In this document: positions 7,419-16,301 of the stretch, piece after piece
How positions within the stretch are numbered: position 1 is the stretch's first letter
Layout of the letters: each line of letters opens with the position of its first letter
DNA from: Propionibacteriaceae bacterium
Lineage (GTDB): Bacteria > Actinomycetota > Actinomycetes > Propionibacteriales > Propionibacteriaceae
Reading direction: 5' to 3'
Assembly (NCBI GenBank): GCA_031261485.1
Contig: JAISJO010000057.1
Span: 16,607-80,606 of the forward strand
Length of the DNA: 64,000 nucleotides
The notes under the pieces: generated by a model
The model's input: only the letters and a program-made list of their open reading frames with translations
What the model was told of the DNA's origin: nothing
Databases searched by the model: none
Made by a program: the position numbers and the translations under genes

Positions 7419-10400
7419 TGTACCTCAAGAAACTCACGCTGCGCGGATTCAAGTCTTTCGCTTCGGCAACCTCCATGGTTTTCGAGCCGGGTATCACCTG
7501 TATCGTCGGGCCCAACGGTTCTGGCAAGTCCAATGTTGTGGATGCGCTCGCGTGGGTCATGGGGGAGCAGGGCGCCAAGTCGCTGCGCGGGGCGAGCATG
7601 GAAGACGTCATCTTCGCTGGGACCACCAATCGTGCGCCTCTTGGGCGGGCAGAAGTCCAGCTCACCATTGATAACACTGATGGTGCATTGCCCATTGATT
7701 ACACTGAAGTCACCATCGCGCGCACCAAGTTCCGCAACGGTAATTCGGAGTATTCCATCAACGGGACGCCGTGTCGGCTCTTGGATGTGCGCGAACTGCT
7801 GTCTGATTCCGGCATCGGTCGGGAAATGCACGTCATCGTCGGCCAAGGGCACTTGGACGAGATTCTGTCCGCGACTCCTGAGATCCGTCGAGGTTTCATT
7901 GAGGAGGCCGCTGGAGTCCTCAAGCACCGTGAGCGCAAAGAGAAGGCGCTACGCAAACTGGACTCGACTGAGGCGAACCTGCACCGCCTCACGGACCTCA
8001 TCTCGGAGATTCGTCGCCAACTCAAGCCGCTGGGGCGTCAGGCGGAGGTAGCCAAGAGGGCGTCGACAGTGCAGGCCGAATTGCGCGATGCCAAGGCTCG
8101 TCTGCTGGCCGACGATCTTGTACAAGCGCAGGCCACGCTGGCCGGGGTGGCCGATGAGGTCGATGTGCGTGAACGCCGCAAGCTGGCCGAGGAGGCCCTC
8201 GTGACTGCCCGTGCCGAAGAGGAGGAAGCACGTACCGCCGTCGGCTCTGGAGAGGCCGCCTATCGCGCCATCCAAGAGACGTGGTTCGCTCTGTCGGGCA
8301 TCGGTGAGCGTGTACGGTCCACTGTGAGTTTGGCCCAGGAGCGGATACGCAACGCTGAGGCTGTTCCGCCCCTCGACCTCAACCCTTCCCGTGACCCTGA
8401 GACCCTCATGGCGCAGGCCGAGGAAGCCAGTCGGGCCGAGGAGAAGCTGGCGCAGGCCGTCACGGAACGGCGATGTGCTCTGGAGGCGGCGACGCAGGCT
8501 CGAACTGTGGCGGAGAAAACTCTTGCACAGACCGAGGAGGCCTTGGCGGTTCGCGTCCGTGAAGCAGCGTCCTACCGCGAGACAGCAGCCCGCTTATCCG
8601 GCCAGCAGGCCTCGCTGGGTTCTCGCCTGGAATCGTTGACATCTCAGATCGGTCAGATGGAATCGGCGCTGCTCGTTGCTGAAGAGAATGTCCGCACGAC
8701 TCAGGATACATTGTCCTCTTCTGTCGTCCCCGAGGAGACGGACGGGGAAGACGATGTGGCAGGACTGGCTGATGTCGCCACAGGGGCCCGCGAGAGGCTC
8801 GACAAGGCGGTGGAGCGCCGCCGCGAGGTGGAGCATGGGCGAGCCAGTGTAGCCGCTCGCATCGAGGCATGGTCGGTGGCCGTCGCCTCCCAGCAGGACG
8901 CGGGTGCCAGTCTCGTTGAAGCGAAAGTGGCGGGAATACTTGGGCCGACCGCCTCCCTGATGAGCGTCGAGCCGGGATATGAGACTGCCATTGCGGCTAG
9001 TTTGGGCGCTGTCGCCGAAGGCGTGGCGATGGACTCCGTGAAGACGTCTGCCGAGGCTCTATCCTGGCTGAAATCTGCTGACAAGGGCTCAGCTTGCATG
9101 CTCGTTGCTGGATCTCAGGCCAGTGAGGCCGACCTGCCTTCACTGCCCAAGGGCGCGCGCTATGCGCATTCCTTGGTCAAAGCCAAGCCTGCTGTGAGCG
9201 GGGCGGTGTCGAAGGCCCTGGCCGGTGTGGTCGTCGTGGAAGACGTCGCTGATGGTGCGGCCCTCGTGGCAGCACATCCAGAGCTCACAGCGGTGACCCG
9301 GCAGGGAGATATCCTCAGTTCGTGGCGAGCCGCCGGAGGCTCAGCGCCCAAACAATCCCTCCTTCATCTGACCTCAGCCATCTCGGCGGCCCAGGATGAG
9401 TTGGCCGAACTGGAGCAGGCGTGGGAGGTCGCACAGGCCGAGGTCGCGGATGCGGAGGCCGCCAGGGCAGACGCGGACAGTGCGCTGGAGGAAGCACGAA
9501 CTCAGGCTCGTGAGGCAAACTCGGCCCGACAAGCAGCTTTGGCTGAGCACAATGTCCATGAGCGCGCGGCCTCACTCGCCCGCAATGACTTGGCCCGATT
9601 GACTGAACAGGTCGAAGGGGCTCGGGCGGCCCGTGTGCGCGATGAAGCCGCCTTGGCGCAGGTGCAGGAGTCACTAGCGTCTGCCGTGGAAGTCGAGCAG
9701 CCCGACCCAAGTGCTCGTGACCAAGCCGGGGCACAGGCGGCGAGTGCTCGCAGCGCCGAGATGGAAGCGCGACTCGGGTTGCGCACGGTTGAGGAGCGTG
9801 TCAGGTCTCTGGCCGGACAAGCGGATTCTTTGCGCAAAGCCGCTGAAACGGAACGCGCGACGAGAGCAGAGGCGCAAACCCGTCAAGCGCGCCTGATCGC
9901 CGCCGCTGAGCGCGCCCGTGTCGTCGCGGAAGCAGGTCAGTGGCTGGCAGAGCGTGTCGAGGCGTCAGTGAGGCTCGCAGAGACTCATCGCGGTGAGATT
10001 CGTGCCGCAAGCGAGCAGGCGAATGAGCGGGCCAACGTGACACATCGTCGCGCGCGTGAACTCGCCGAGCAACTAGATTCACTCGTTGATTCGGCGCACC
10101 GCGACGAACTCGCCCGCGCCCAACAGAAAATGCGTATCGACGCTCTGGCGGAGCGGGCGATGGCTGAAGTCGGAATCGATGTCGAGTCTCTTGTGGCCAA
10201 TTACGGCCCAGACCAGTTGGTGGCGACATCCGACCCTGAGGCGGAGCTTGTGCCTTACGTCCGGGAAGAACAACTCAAGCGTCTGCGCACGACCGAGAGA
10301 GACCTGCAATTGCTGGGCAAGATCAACCCGCTGGCGTTGGAGGAATACGACGCTATGCAGGAGCGGCATAACTTCCTGTCAGGACAGTTGGAAGACCTGA

Positions 10401-10912
10401 AGAAGACCCGCGACGACCTCAACTCCATTGTGGACGAGGTGGACGCCCGCGTGCAGGAGGTCTTCGCTGCCGCGTACACCGATGTCGAGCGCGAGTTCGC
10501 GGCCACTTTCGCCCGGCTCTTCCCAGGCGGAGAAGGACGGCTCGTGCTCACTGAGCCAGGGGAGTGGCTGACGACAGGTGTCGATGTGGAGGCCCGACCC
10601 GCAGGCAAGAAGGTCAAGAGACTGTCCCTGCTCTCCGGTGGCGAGAGGTCCCTCGTGGCAGTGTGTTTCCTTGTGTCCCTCTTCAAGGCTAGGCCCAGCC
10701 CCTTCTATATCCTCGACGAGGTGGAAGCGGCTTTGGACGACACGAACCTGGGGCGTCTCTTGGACATCTACGAGGAGTTGCGCCGCGATTCACAGTTGCT
10801 TGTCATCACACATCAGAAACGCACAATGGAAGTCGCCGATGTGCTGTACGGGGTTACCATGGGCATTGATGGCACAAGTGCGGTAGTCTCTCAGCGTTTG
10901 CGGGACGACTGA
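7418..10912 (+). CDS. smc: Chromosome segregation ATPase SMC
   Basis: A 1164-residue condensin subunit that extrudes DNA loops with ScpA/ScpB. It has Walker A GPNGSGKSNVVDALAWVMG near residue 32, two long coiled coils, and a hinge at about 500-620 (AGILGPTASLMSVEPGYETAIAASLG). The C-terminal head has the signature LLSGGERSLVAVCFLV and Walker B FYILDEVEAALDDTN. The length is normal. It overlaps gtrA by one base. smc-ftsY proximity is the usual arrangement. Confidence 0.97.
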   Translation: MYLKKLTLRGFKSFASATSMVFEPGITCIVGPNGSGKSNVVDALAWVMGEQGAKSLRGASMEDVIFAGTTNRAPLGRAEVQLTIDNTDGALPIDYTEVTIARTKFRNGNSEYSINGTPCRLLDVRELLSDSGIGREMHVIVGQGHLDEILSATPEIRRGFIEEAAGVLKHRERKEKALRKLDSTEANLHRLTDLISEIRRQLKPLGRQAEVAKRASTVQAELRDAKARLLADDLVQAQATLAGVADEVDVRERRKLAEEALVTARAEEEEARTAVGSGEAAYRAIQETWFALSGIGERVRSTVSLAQERIRNAEAVPPLDLNPSRDPETLMAQAEEASRAEEKLAQAVTERRCALEAATQARTVAEKTLAQTEEALAVRVREAASYRETAARLSGQQASLGSRLESLTSQIGQMESALLVAEENVRTTQDTLSSSVVPEETDGEDDVAGLADVATGARERLDKAVERRREVEHGRASVAARIEAWSVAVASQQDAGASLVEAKVAGILGPTASLMSVEPGYETAIAASLGAVAEGVAMDSVKTSAEALSWLKSADKGSACMLVAGSQASEADLPSLPKGARYAHSLVKAKPAVSGAVSKALAGVVVVEDVADGAALVAAHPELTAVTRQGDILSSWRAAGGSAPKQSLLHLTSAISAAQDELAELEQAWEVAQAEVADAEAARADADSALEEARTQAREANSARQAALAEHNVHERAASLARNDLARLTEQVEGARAARVRDEAALAQVQESLASAVEVEQPDPSARDQAGAQAASARSAEMEARLGLRTVEERVRSLAGQADSLRKAAETERATRAEAQTRQARLIAAAERARVVAEAGQWLAERVEASVRLAETHRGEIRAASEQANERANVTHRRARELAEQLDSLVDSAHRDELARAQQKMRIDALAERAMAEVGIDVESLVANYGPDQLVATSDPEAELVPYVREEQLKRLRTTERDLQLLGKINPLALEEYDAMQERHNFLSGQLEDLKKTRDDLNSIVDEVDARVQEVFAAAYTDVEREFAATFARLFPGGEGRLVLTEPGEWLTTGVDVEARPAGKKVKRLSLLSGGERSLVAVCFLVSLFKARPSPFYILDEVEAALDDTNLGRLLDIYEELRRDSQLLVITHQKRTMEVADVLYGVTMGIDGTSAVVSQRLRDD

Positions 10913-10942
10913 GAAGCCACTGGATTCTTGGCCGCCTTCTCC

Positions 10943-11010
10943 GTTATCTCTGCGCGAAGTCGCGGGATTTGTGCTTGTCAGATGGATGTTGCAACTTCGC
11001 GTAGCATGAC
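10943..11010. repeat. Dispersed inverted-repeat element, complete copy 2
   Basis: A 68-nt copy of the inverted-repeat family seen at 3688. Its left arm contains CTGCGCGAAGTCGCGGGAT and its right arm CAACTTCGCGTAGCATGAC. The loop carries CTTGTCAGAT, which is also shared with the copy at 54629. It lies directly after smc. Some arm mismatches show divergence. Confidence 0.75.
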
Positions 11011-11166
11011 GAAATGCGCTCATTATTGCTTCCCAGAGGACCCGCGAAAGATTCGTACATTCTTGCCGACTTTCCACCCTGATTTGGGGTCCCCTTGCGT
11101 TGTGTGGCATAATTGTGTTGTTCAGCGTTCTGCACAATCCCCACCAAAGGAAATAGAGGTTCTGTC

Positions 11167-11364
11167 GTGCTCGCAGCAATTCTTACATTGCTCGTCGTTA
11201 TGCTTGTCGCCGCCGCCATCGTTGTTGTGGCCTGGTTCGGGACGGGGGTGACCCAGACCTCACAGTCCAATCGCTTCGCCAAATTCTGCGAAACCGTTTC
11301 CGACCATCTCAACGGAGATGCCGAGCCTGCCGCCCTCACCAACTTGCTTGAGGCGCGCCGCTGA
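11167..11364 (+). CDS. Small single-pass membrane protein, unknown
   Basis: A predicted 65-residue protein that opens with one strong hydrophobic helix (VLAAILTLLVVMLVAAAIVVVAWFG) and ends in a short soluble tail (SNRFAKFCETVSDHLNGDAEPAALTNLLEARR). The GTG at 11167 is chosen because the hydrophobic segment then starts the protein and a purine-rich AGAGG lies upstream. An ATG at 11113 is possible. It sits in the gap between smc and ftsY, and its function is not recognisable. Confidence 0.5.
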   Translation: MLAAILTLLVVMLVAAAIVVVAWFGTGVTQTSQSNRFAKFCETVSDHLNGDAEPAALTNLLEARR

Positions 11365-11411
11365 GGCGGACTTGGCTCAGCGCCTGGCTGACGCTCGCGT
11401 AGGATAGTCGC

Positions 11412-12581
11412 GTGGACATCATCTTCTGGTATATCTTCGCAGGCATTGTTGCATGCCTTGTGGCTGCGACTATTGTCATTCTCGTGTCGGGGCACAAGCA
11501 ACGTGGCCTCGAAGCTGGCGAAACTCGTGCCCTGGAATCCCCCGAGGGTGAGACCCCAGAAGAAGCCCAGGCCCAAGAAGAAGCAACCAGTGGGGAACCG
11601 ATCCCCGAAGGTGCTTCTGCGCCGAGCCCCGCGATTACACCGAGTGTCGAGACCCCTGAAGCCCCACAATCGCGTCTGGCCCGTCTGCGTCGACGCCTCG
11701 CTTCCTCCAATAACGCGCTCGCGCGCGGCCTGGCAACACTGCTTGCCTCAGACAAGGTGTCCGCGCAGACCTGGGATGACTTCGAAGCAGCTCTCATCTC
11801 CTCAGACTTGGGCGCGGGCCCGACGACCGAGTTGATCGCCAACCTGAAGAACCGCCTCTCCATTGATGGCGTGTCCGACCCCGTCCAAGCCCGTGACATC
11901 CTCAAAGAGGAACTGATCGCCTTAGTCGGCCCGGACATGGACCGTAGCGTCAATGTCACCGGAGCAGACGGCGAGCCTGCAGTCGTCCTCGTCGTCGGGG
12001 TCAACGGAACTGGGAAGACGACGACAGTGGGCAAGATCGCTCGTACCCTCGTGGCCGAAGGCAAGACTGTCCTCTTGGGGGCGGCTGACACATTCCGCGC
12101 TGCGGCCGCTGACCAGTTGACGACGTGGGGGGATCGCATCGGCGTACGCACAGTGCGTGGCCCCGAAGCCGCAGACCCTGCCTCGGTGGCTTTCGACGCC
12201 GTCAACACGGGCAAGACGGAGGGGATCGACGTGGTCCTCGTGGACACCGCAGGACGACTCCACAACAAAACCAACCTCATGGACGAACTCGGCAAGGTCA
12301 AGAGAGTCATCGAGAAGGTCGCACCCGTCACCGAGACTCTCCTCATTCTCGACGCCACCACAGGGCAGAACGGCCTTGTACAGGCGCGCGTCTTCTCCGA
12401 CGTGGTTCAGATAACCGGCATCGTGCTGACCAAGTTGGACGGCTCAGCCAAAGGCGGCATCGTGGTCGCAGTTCAGCGGGAACTCGGAGTGCCCGTGAAA
12501 TACATCGGGCTCGGCGAAGGTGCTGACGACCTCGCGCCCTTCGACGCGGAACAGTTCGTTGAAGGACTGTTGGGCCAGTGA
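11412..12581 (+). CDS. ftsY: Signal recognition particle receptor FtsY
   Basis: A 389-residue SRP receptor GTPase for cotranslational membrane targeting. It starts with a real transmembrane helix (IIFWYIFAGIVACLVAATIVILVSG), then an acidic Glu/Pro-rich A domain, then the NG domain. P-loop GVNGTGKTTTVGK, DTFRAAAADQL, DTAGRLHNKTNLMDEL and TKLDGSAKGG are all present. Membrane-anchored FtsY of this form is typical for actinobacteria. It shares 4 nt with the following acetyltransferase gene. Confidence 0.96.
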   Translation: MDIIFWYIFAGIVACLVAATIVILVSGHKQRGLEAGETRALESPEGETPEEAQAQEEATSGEPIPEGASAPSPAITPSVETPEAPQSRLARLRRRLASSNNALARGLATLLASDKVSAQTWDDFEAALISSDLGAGPTTELIANLKNRLSIDGVSDPVQARDILKEELIALVGPDMDRSVNVTGADGEPAVVLVVGVNGTGKTTTVGKIARTLVAEGKTVLLGAADTFRAAAADQLTTWGDRIGVRTVRGPEAADPASVAFDAVNTGKTEGIDVVLVDTAGRLHNKTNLMDELGKVKRVIEKVAPVTETLLILDATTGQNGLVQARVFSDVVQITGIVLTKLDGSAKGGIVVAVQRELGVPVKYIGLGEGADDLAPFDAEQFVEGLLGQ

Positions 12582-13117
12582 CCGGGAGCCGTGACAAGTT
12601 GGCGAAAGCCGTCATCATACGGCCCGCCGAGGACCGGGACATCAAGCCCATGCAGGCCATCTTCAATCACGAAGTGGAACACACGTTGTCATCATGGCGT
12701 TGGGCACCTCTGAACGATGAGGAATGGCAGGGTTGGTTCGAGGAGCACACGACCGATCCCTACGCCCTCCTCACCGCCGAAGTGGATGGTCAAGTCGCTG
12801 GATTCGCCGGGTACAGTTCGTTTCGCTCGCCTGCGGGGTACGACACAACAGTCGAGAACTCTGTGTACTTGAGTGAAGATTTCAGAGGAATGGGTCTGGG
12901 GCGTCGCTTGCTCAAAGAACTCATGAGTGTGGCTCGTGACAAGGATATTCACGCCATGATCGCCGCCATCACAGTGACAAACGAAAGGTCCATCCGTCTG
13001 CATCAGGGACTGGGCTTCGTGGAAGTTGGTCGCTTGCCCCAAGTCGGCGCCAAGTTCGACCGCTGGCTGGACCTGACCCTGCTCGAAGTGCTTCTCAACC
13101 ACAATCCGCAGCCGTAG
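12578..13117 (+). CDS. GNAT N-acetyltransferase, phosphinothricin acetyltransferase-like
   Basis: A 179-residue single-domain GNAT enzyme. It opens VIIRPAEDRDIKPMQAIFNHEVEHTLSSW, carries VENSVYLSEDFRGMGLGRRLLKELMSVA (acetyl-CoA binding motif A, R/QxxGxG/A) and ends ITVTNERSIRLHQGLGFVEVGRLPQVG-like. This layout matches the Pat/MnaT group that acetylates amino-acid analogues. The start is a GTG overlapping the ftsY stop, so the two genes are coupled. The substrate is unknown. Confidence 0.85.
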   Translation: MTGSRDKLAKAVIIRPAEDRDIKPMQAIFNHEVEHTLSSWRWAPLNDEEWQGWFEEHTTDPYALLTAEVDGQVAGFAGYSSFRSPAGYDTTVENSVYLSEDFRGMGLGRRLLKELMSVARDKDIHAMIAAITVTNERSIRLHQGLGFVEVGRLPQVGAKFDRWLDLTLLEVLLNHNPQP

Positions 13118-13193
13118 AGTTCGCCTCAGTCCGCAACTTCGGACCAGGTGGGGCCCATCTTTGGCCTGTCGTGCCGTCATGCGGCCGCTGCCT

Positions 13194-13220
13194 GTCATTC
13201 TGCGCGAAGTCGCAGGATCC
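13194..13220. repeat. Half copy of the dispersed inverted-repeat element
   Basis: Only the left arm is present (GTCATTCTGCGCGAAG continuing to GCAGGATCC), followed by CTTGGTCTTGTCGA in place of a right arm. It marks the left boundary of the repeat-rich stretch after the acetyltransferase gene. The 322-base gap 13118-13438 holds this half copy and the 159-bp repeat described next, and no gene. Confidence 0.7.
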
Positions 13221-13245
13221 GCTTGGTCTTGTCGATTTTCCACAT

Positions 13246-13404
13246 CCCCGTCCTGCCTCGGCTAACCCCCACACATCCTCGGGCGGCCCGGTTTTAGGCG
13301 CACTAGATATTGCGCGGCCGTCCTCCGGTATGTGGGGTCCCCCGCGCCGGGCGCGGCGGGGTTGGGGAGTGACCTGTTTTGTCCGGCATCCTGTGTCTAT
13401 GTCT
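13246..13404. repeat. 159-bp structured repeat, copy 1
   Basis: A GC-rich block that recurs with the same length and close similarity at 15818-15976. It contains TCGGCTAACCCCCACACATC, a GCGGCCGTCCTCCGGTATGT segment and the hairpin-forming CCCCGCGCCGGGCGCGGCGG. The two copies stand as direct repeats around a toxin-antitoxin-like pair and a lipoprotein gene. Confidence 0.8.
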
Positions 13405-13438
13405 TGTCGGGCTCGGACTGATGTCGTTCGGAGTGGTT

Positions 13439-13744
13439 CTAGGCGGCAATCAGATGTGGTGCCAGGGTCTCGCGTAATGCCTGGGCGAGGATGCCTTTCA
13501 CATCAGTCTTCAGACTGGTCACGATGAGGTGTCTTCCTTCGGTGGAGACTGGGATGCCGTCGTCTGCTGCCCGGCGGCACAGCATCTCGTATTCCTCGTC
13601 GGTAAGCCGGACTGACAGGACCGTGCCCTTGTTTGGGCGGGTCACTTTCACATCAGCGGGCAGCGGGTCGTCTTCGTGGGCGATAGTGTGGGCTACCTCG
13701 TCACGAATCAAGTCGTCAAGCGTTTGAGTCATAGTATCAATCAT
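13439..13744 (-). CDS. Ribbon-helix-helix-like antitoxin candidate
   Basis: A 101-residue acidic protein. The central stretch KGTVLSVRLTDEEYEMLCRRAADDGIPVSTEGRHLIVTSL reads like a ribbon-helix-helix (CopG/MetJ-type) DNA-binding fold, preceded by an acidic leader (LIRDEVAHTIAHEDDPLPAD). Its ATG overlaps the stop of the upstream 99-residue gene (ATGA), so the two are translationally coupled. I infer the antitoxin of a type II module. No named family was recognised with certainty. Confidence 0.55.
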   Translation of the reverse strand: MIDTMTQTLDDLIRDEVAHTIAHEDDPLPADVKVTRPNKGTVLSVRLTDEEYEMLCRRAADDGIPVSTEGRHLIVTSLKTDVKGILAQALRETLAPHLIAA

Positions 13745-14040
13745 CCTTCTTCATAGAGTCGCTGGTCCTTCTTGTTGGACTTCCAGGCGCTGGCCGCGAA
13801 CAGAGAATCCTCGGCATGGACTGCGATCACAGTAATGAGAAAGCCAGCACTGTCCGACCATCCGATTAGCCGAAGACTCTTCCCGGACTTTGAGTTGTAG
13901 TCTGGGTCGATTAGGGCGGCGTTCTCATCTTCCCAGGCTTCAACAGCCCAGGGCACCGGAATGTCCGTGTCGCCAGGGTACCGCTGTGAGCGGTTGTCCG
14001 CGTGACCTGTCAATCTCGACCAGTCCGGCGCCTCCATCAT
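13741..14040 (-). CDS. Small toxin-like partner of the RHH gene
   Basis: A 99-residue protein with the central motif KSLRLIGWSDSAGFLITVIAV followed by ASAWKSNKKDQRLYEEG. The pattern of a small basic C-terminus, a beta-rich core and the RLIGWS-type segment resembles toxins of BrnT/RelE-like systems, but I cannot place it with confidence. It is the first gene of the pair, translationally coupled to the RHH gene, and begins directly at a 17-bp palindrome. The alternative start is the second methionine. The toxin role is inferred from operon form only. Confidence 0.5.
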   Translation of the reverse strand: MMEAPDWSRLTGHADNRSQRYPGDTDIPVPWAVEAWEDENAALIDPDYNSKSGKSLRLIGWSDSAGFLITVIAVHAEDSLFAASAWKSNKKDQRLYEEG

Positions 14041-14057
14041 GTAGTAGATTCTACTAC
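14041..14057. promoter_or_regulatory. 17-bp perfect palindrome, candidate TA operator
   Basis: GTAGTAGATTCTACTAC is a perfect palindrome around one central base. It abuts the start codon of the 99-residue gene transcribed leftward. Position and symmetry fit an operator for RHH autorepression. The transcript would have little or no leader. Confidence 0.65.
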
Positions 14058-14207
14058 GACAATCTCCGAAAGGACAACCTCTCTAGACCGGAATGAGCGC
14101 ACTGTGCAAGCGAGGTCATGAGACTTTGTGCGCGAATGCATATGAGATGTGCCCTTGCCCATTGACTGATGTTGGCTGTGTCAATGCTGACCCACAACGC
14201 GCGAGAC

Positions 14208-15161
14208 TCAGGTCAGGTCTCCGGTTGGGGTGAATCGTGCGATGACCGCATCACTGGCGCGGTGGGTGGTGGGGAAGTCTCCGTCGGTCGAGTCGGTGTA
14301 TCCGGCTGTGATGATGTCGCCGTTGTCTGCGAGTGTCACAGAATTGAAGGAGTCGTCATCGAAGGAGTCGTCGCTGTTCCCGCCGTAGGTGTGGGCCCAG
14401 ATGAGGTTGCCGGTTAGGGTGAATCGTGCGATGACCGCATCCCCATTGTCGTCTCCGTGGGTGGTGGGGAAGTCTCCGTCTGTTGAGAAGGTGTCTCCGA
14501 CTGTGATGATGTCGCCGTTGCCTGCGACTGCCACAGACGAGAAGGAGTCCCAGGAGTTGCCGCCGTGGGTGTGGGCCCAGAGGAGGTCGCCGGTTGGCGT
14601 GAATCGTGCGATGACCGCATCCCCGGGGCCGTGGGTGGTGGGGAGGTCTCCGTCGGTTGAGCGGGTGTATCCGACTGTGATGATGTCGCCGTTGTCTGCG
14701 ACTGTCACAGAGAAGAACAAGTCGTCGTGGTTGCCGCCGTAGGTGTGGGCCCAGATGAGGTCGCCGGTTGGCGTGAATCTTGCGATGACCGCATCGTTGT
14801 CGCTGTGGGTGGTGGGGAAGTCTCCGTCTGTTGACCAGGTATCTCCGACTGTAATGATGTCGCCGTTGTCTGCGACTGTCACAGACCTGAAGTAGTCCAA
14901 GTCGTTGCCGCCTAGGGTGTGGACGAAGAGAGCAGGCAGTGGCGTTTGGCTTGCCGTGGTCGAGACTTCGCTGCTGTTGGTGGGGGTCGAAAGGTCGGAC
15001 AAACCGCTCTCGGGGGGAGTGGCTAGTTCATCATCAGAGCATGCCACAAGCCCGAGCAAGGCAGCGACACAACTGATGATGACGATTGAGTGTTTGTAGT
15101 TTGGTCTCTTCTCCGATATTGCGGCGGCTTGCGCTGCACTGAGGTTGGTCAGGGTAGGCAT
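14208..15161 (-). CDS. Lipoprotein with tandem beta-propeller-like repeats
   Basis: A 317-residue predicted surface lipoprotein. A signal peptide (SIVIISCVAALLGLVAC) gives lipobox LVAC with the cysteine near residue 41, then a Ser/Thr-rich linker. The rest is four full repeats of about 55-60 residues plus a partial one, each with WAHTYGGN, SVTVADNGDIITVGYT, STDGDFPTTH and DAVIARFTPTGDL. This is the pattern of SBBP-type seven-bladed propeller repeats, though there are too few blades for a full propeller. The DNA of the repeats is also near-identical, so copy number may vary. Function unknown. Confidence 0.75.
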   Translation of the reverse strand: MPTLTNLSAAQAAAISEKRPNYKHSIVIISCVAALLGLVACSDDELATPPESGLSDLSTPTNSSEVSTTASQTPLPALFVHTLGGNDLDYFRSVTVADNGDIITVGDTWSTDGDFPTTHSDNDAVIARFTPTGDLIWAHTYGGNHDDLFFSVTVADNGDIITVGYTRSTDGDLPTTHGPGDAVIARFTPTGDLLWAHTHGGNSWDSFSSVAVAGNGDIITVGDTFSTDGDFPTTHGDDNGDAVIARFTLTGNLIWAHTYGGNSDDSFDDDSFNSVTLADNGDIITAGYTDSTDGDFPTTHRASDAVIARFTPTGDLT

Positions 15162-15372
15162 TGGTGTCCCTCTCGGTTGGGGCGCATCTAGGAGGTAGAT
15201 GCCTGGGTCGCCACAGACTCAGTCTCCCCTAGAAACAAAGGTAGTGGGGGGATTGCGTTACTGCAAATCACACCGCTTTGCCGCAGATGACCGACGAGTG
15301 TCTGACGATGTCGACACTCCAGTCCCTTTCTTCACATGTCACGCTGACCAGGCCAATTTCGCTCATCCAGTT

Positions 15373-15515
15373 CCGACTTTGGCCTATTCCGAAGGCATTG
15401 GGGGCGTACAAACGGAGTGGGATCAAAGATGGCCCATTCTCCACGCTGAAATGGGCGTACTTTGGGCCAACTCCGTTCACTAGCCCGAGAATCGCACAGG
15501 CTAGGCCAGAGTTGG
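15373..15515. repeat. About 145-bp element with terminal inverted repeats, copy 1
   Basis: Left end CCGACTTTGGCCTA and right end TAGGCCAGAGTTGG form imperfect terminal inverted repeats about 143 nt apart. Internal landmarks ACGGAGTGGGATC, AAGATGGCCCATT and GGGCCAACTCCG are shared with the copies at 16074, 16302 and (partly) 51462. There is no open frame of note. MITE-like. Confidence 0.7.
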
Positions 15516-15611
15516 CCTCAGGGAAGCAGTGAGTCACTGATATCAGCAATCCAGTCCCGCGCGCCAGATGTCGACTGGTCGTGTCTGCTTGATCAACGAT
15601 CTCCTCCGCAT

Positions 15612-15748
15612 TACCCATCCATAAACGTGCCTAATCGGTGCCTTTCTACCGTTTGAGGATGGGTAGTGTCGCCAAAATCGCCTGTGGGACGACATTTCCC
15701 ATTCGCAACCGTCGCGGAGCGGTCCGGAGAGTCCGTTTGAGGATGGGT
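15612..15748. repeat. Three short copies of a CGTTTGAGGATGGGT motif
   Basis: CCGTTTGAGGATGGGTA occurs at 15649-15665 and again at 15733-15748, and an inverted copy with two changes (TACCCATCCATAAACG) lies at 15612-15627. The inverted and first direct copies could pair as a stem with a loop of about 22 nt. The 1.75-kb gap 15162-16914 holds this motif, the 145-bp elements, the 159-bp repeat and an 81-bp tandem repeat, and no gene that I can support. Confidence 0.55.
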
Positions 15749-15817
15749 TATGTGTGGAGTCGAAGTGGCGGATCACTTTCGCACAATCGCGGGATGCGGT
15801 ACCTATTCGTGGTGTCT

Positions 15818-15976
15818 CCCCGCCCTCCCTCGGCTAACCCCCACACATCCTCGGGCGGCCCGGCTTTGGGCGTGTTGCACATTGCGCGGCCGTCCTCCGG
15901 TATGTGGGGACCCCCCGCGCCGGGCGCGGCGGGGTTGGGGAGTGACCCGTTTTGTCCGACATCCTGTCTTCATGTC
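15818..15976. repeat. 159-bp structured repeat, copy 2
   Basis: Direct copy of the block at 13246-13404 with the same length and scattered substitutions. The CCCCGCGCC...GGCGGGG hairpin and the outer CCCACA/TGTGGG arms are kept in both. Together the two copies bracket 2.4 kb holding the toxin-antitoxin-like pair and the lipoprotein. Confidence 0.8.
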
Positions 15977-16073
15977 GCGTTGCGCGCACATGATGGACGA
16001 GTGTCTGGTGGTGCCGACAACCCAGTCTCGTGCGTCAAGTACCACGGCCCGCAAGCCAATGTCGCTCCGCAGG

Positions 16074-16219
16074 TTCCAACTTTGGCCTAGTCCGAGGGTA
16101 TTGGGGTGTGTGAACGGAGTGGGATCGAAGATGGCCCATTGTCGGCCTCGGATCGGACGTGCATTGGGCCAACTCCGTGAGGGGTCCCTGGAATCGTGCG
16201 GGTTGGGCCAAAGTTCGCC
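16074..16219. repeat. About 145-bp element with terminal inverted repeats, copy 2
   Basis: Left end TTCCAACTTTGGCCTA, right end TTGGGCCAAAGTTCGCC, giving a 10-bp perfect inverted repeat AACTTTGGCC/GGCCAAAGTT. It is followed after 82 nt by a near-identical third copy, so copies 2 and 3 with their flanks form a 228-bp tandem direct repeat. Confidence 0.8.
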
Positions 16220-16301
16220 GAGGTGGCGTCGATTACTGATGTCGTGAATCCAGTCCCCTGCGTCAAGTACCACCATGAGCAGGCCAATGTCGCTCACCTG
16301 G

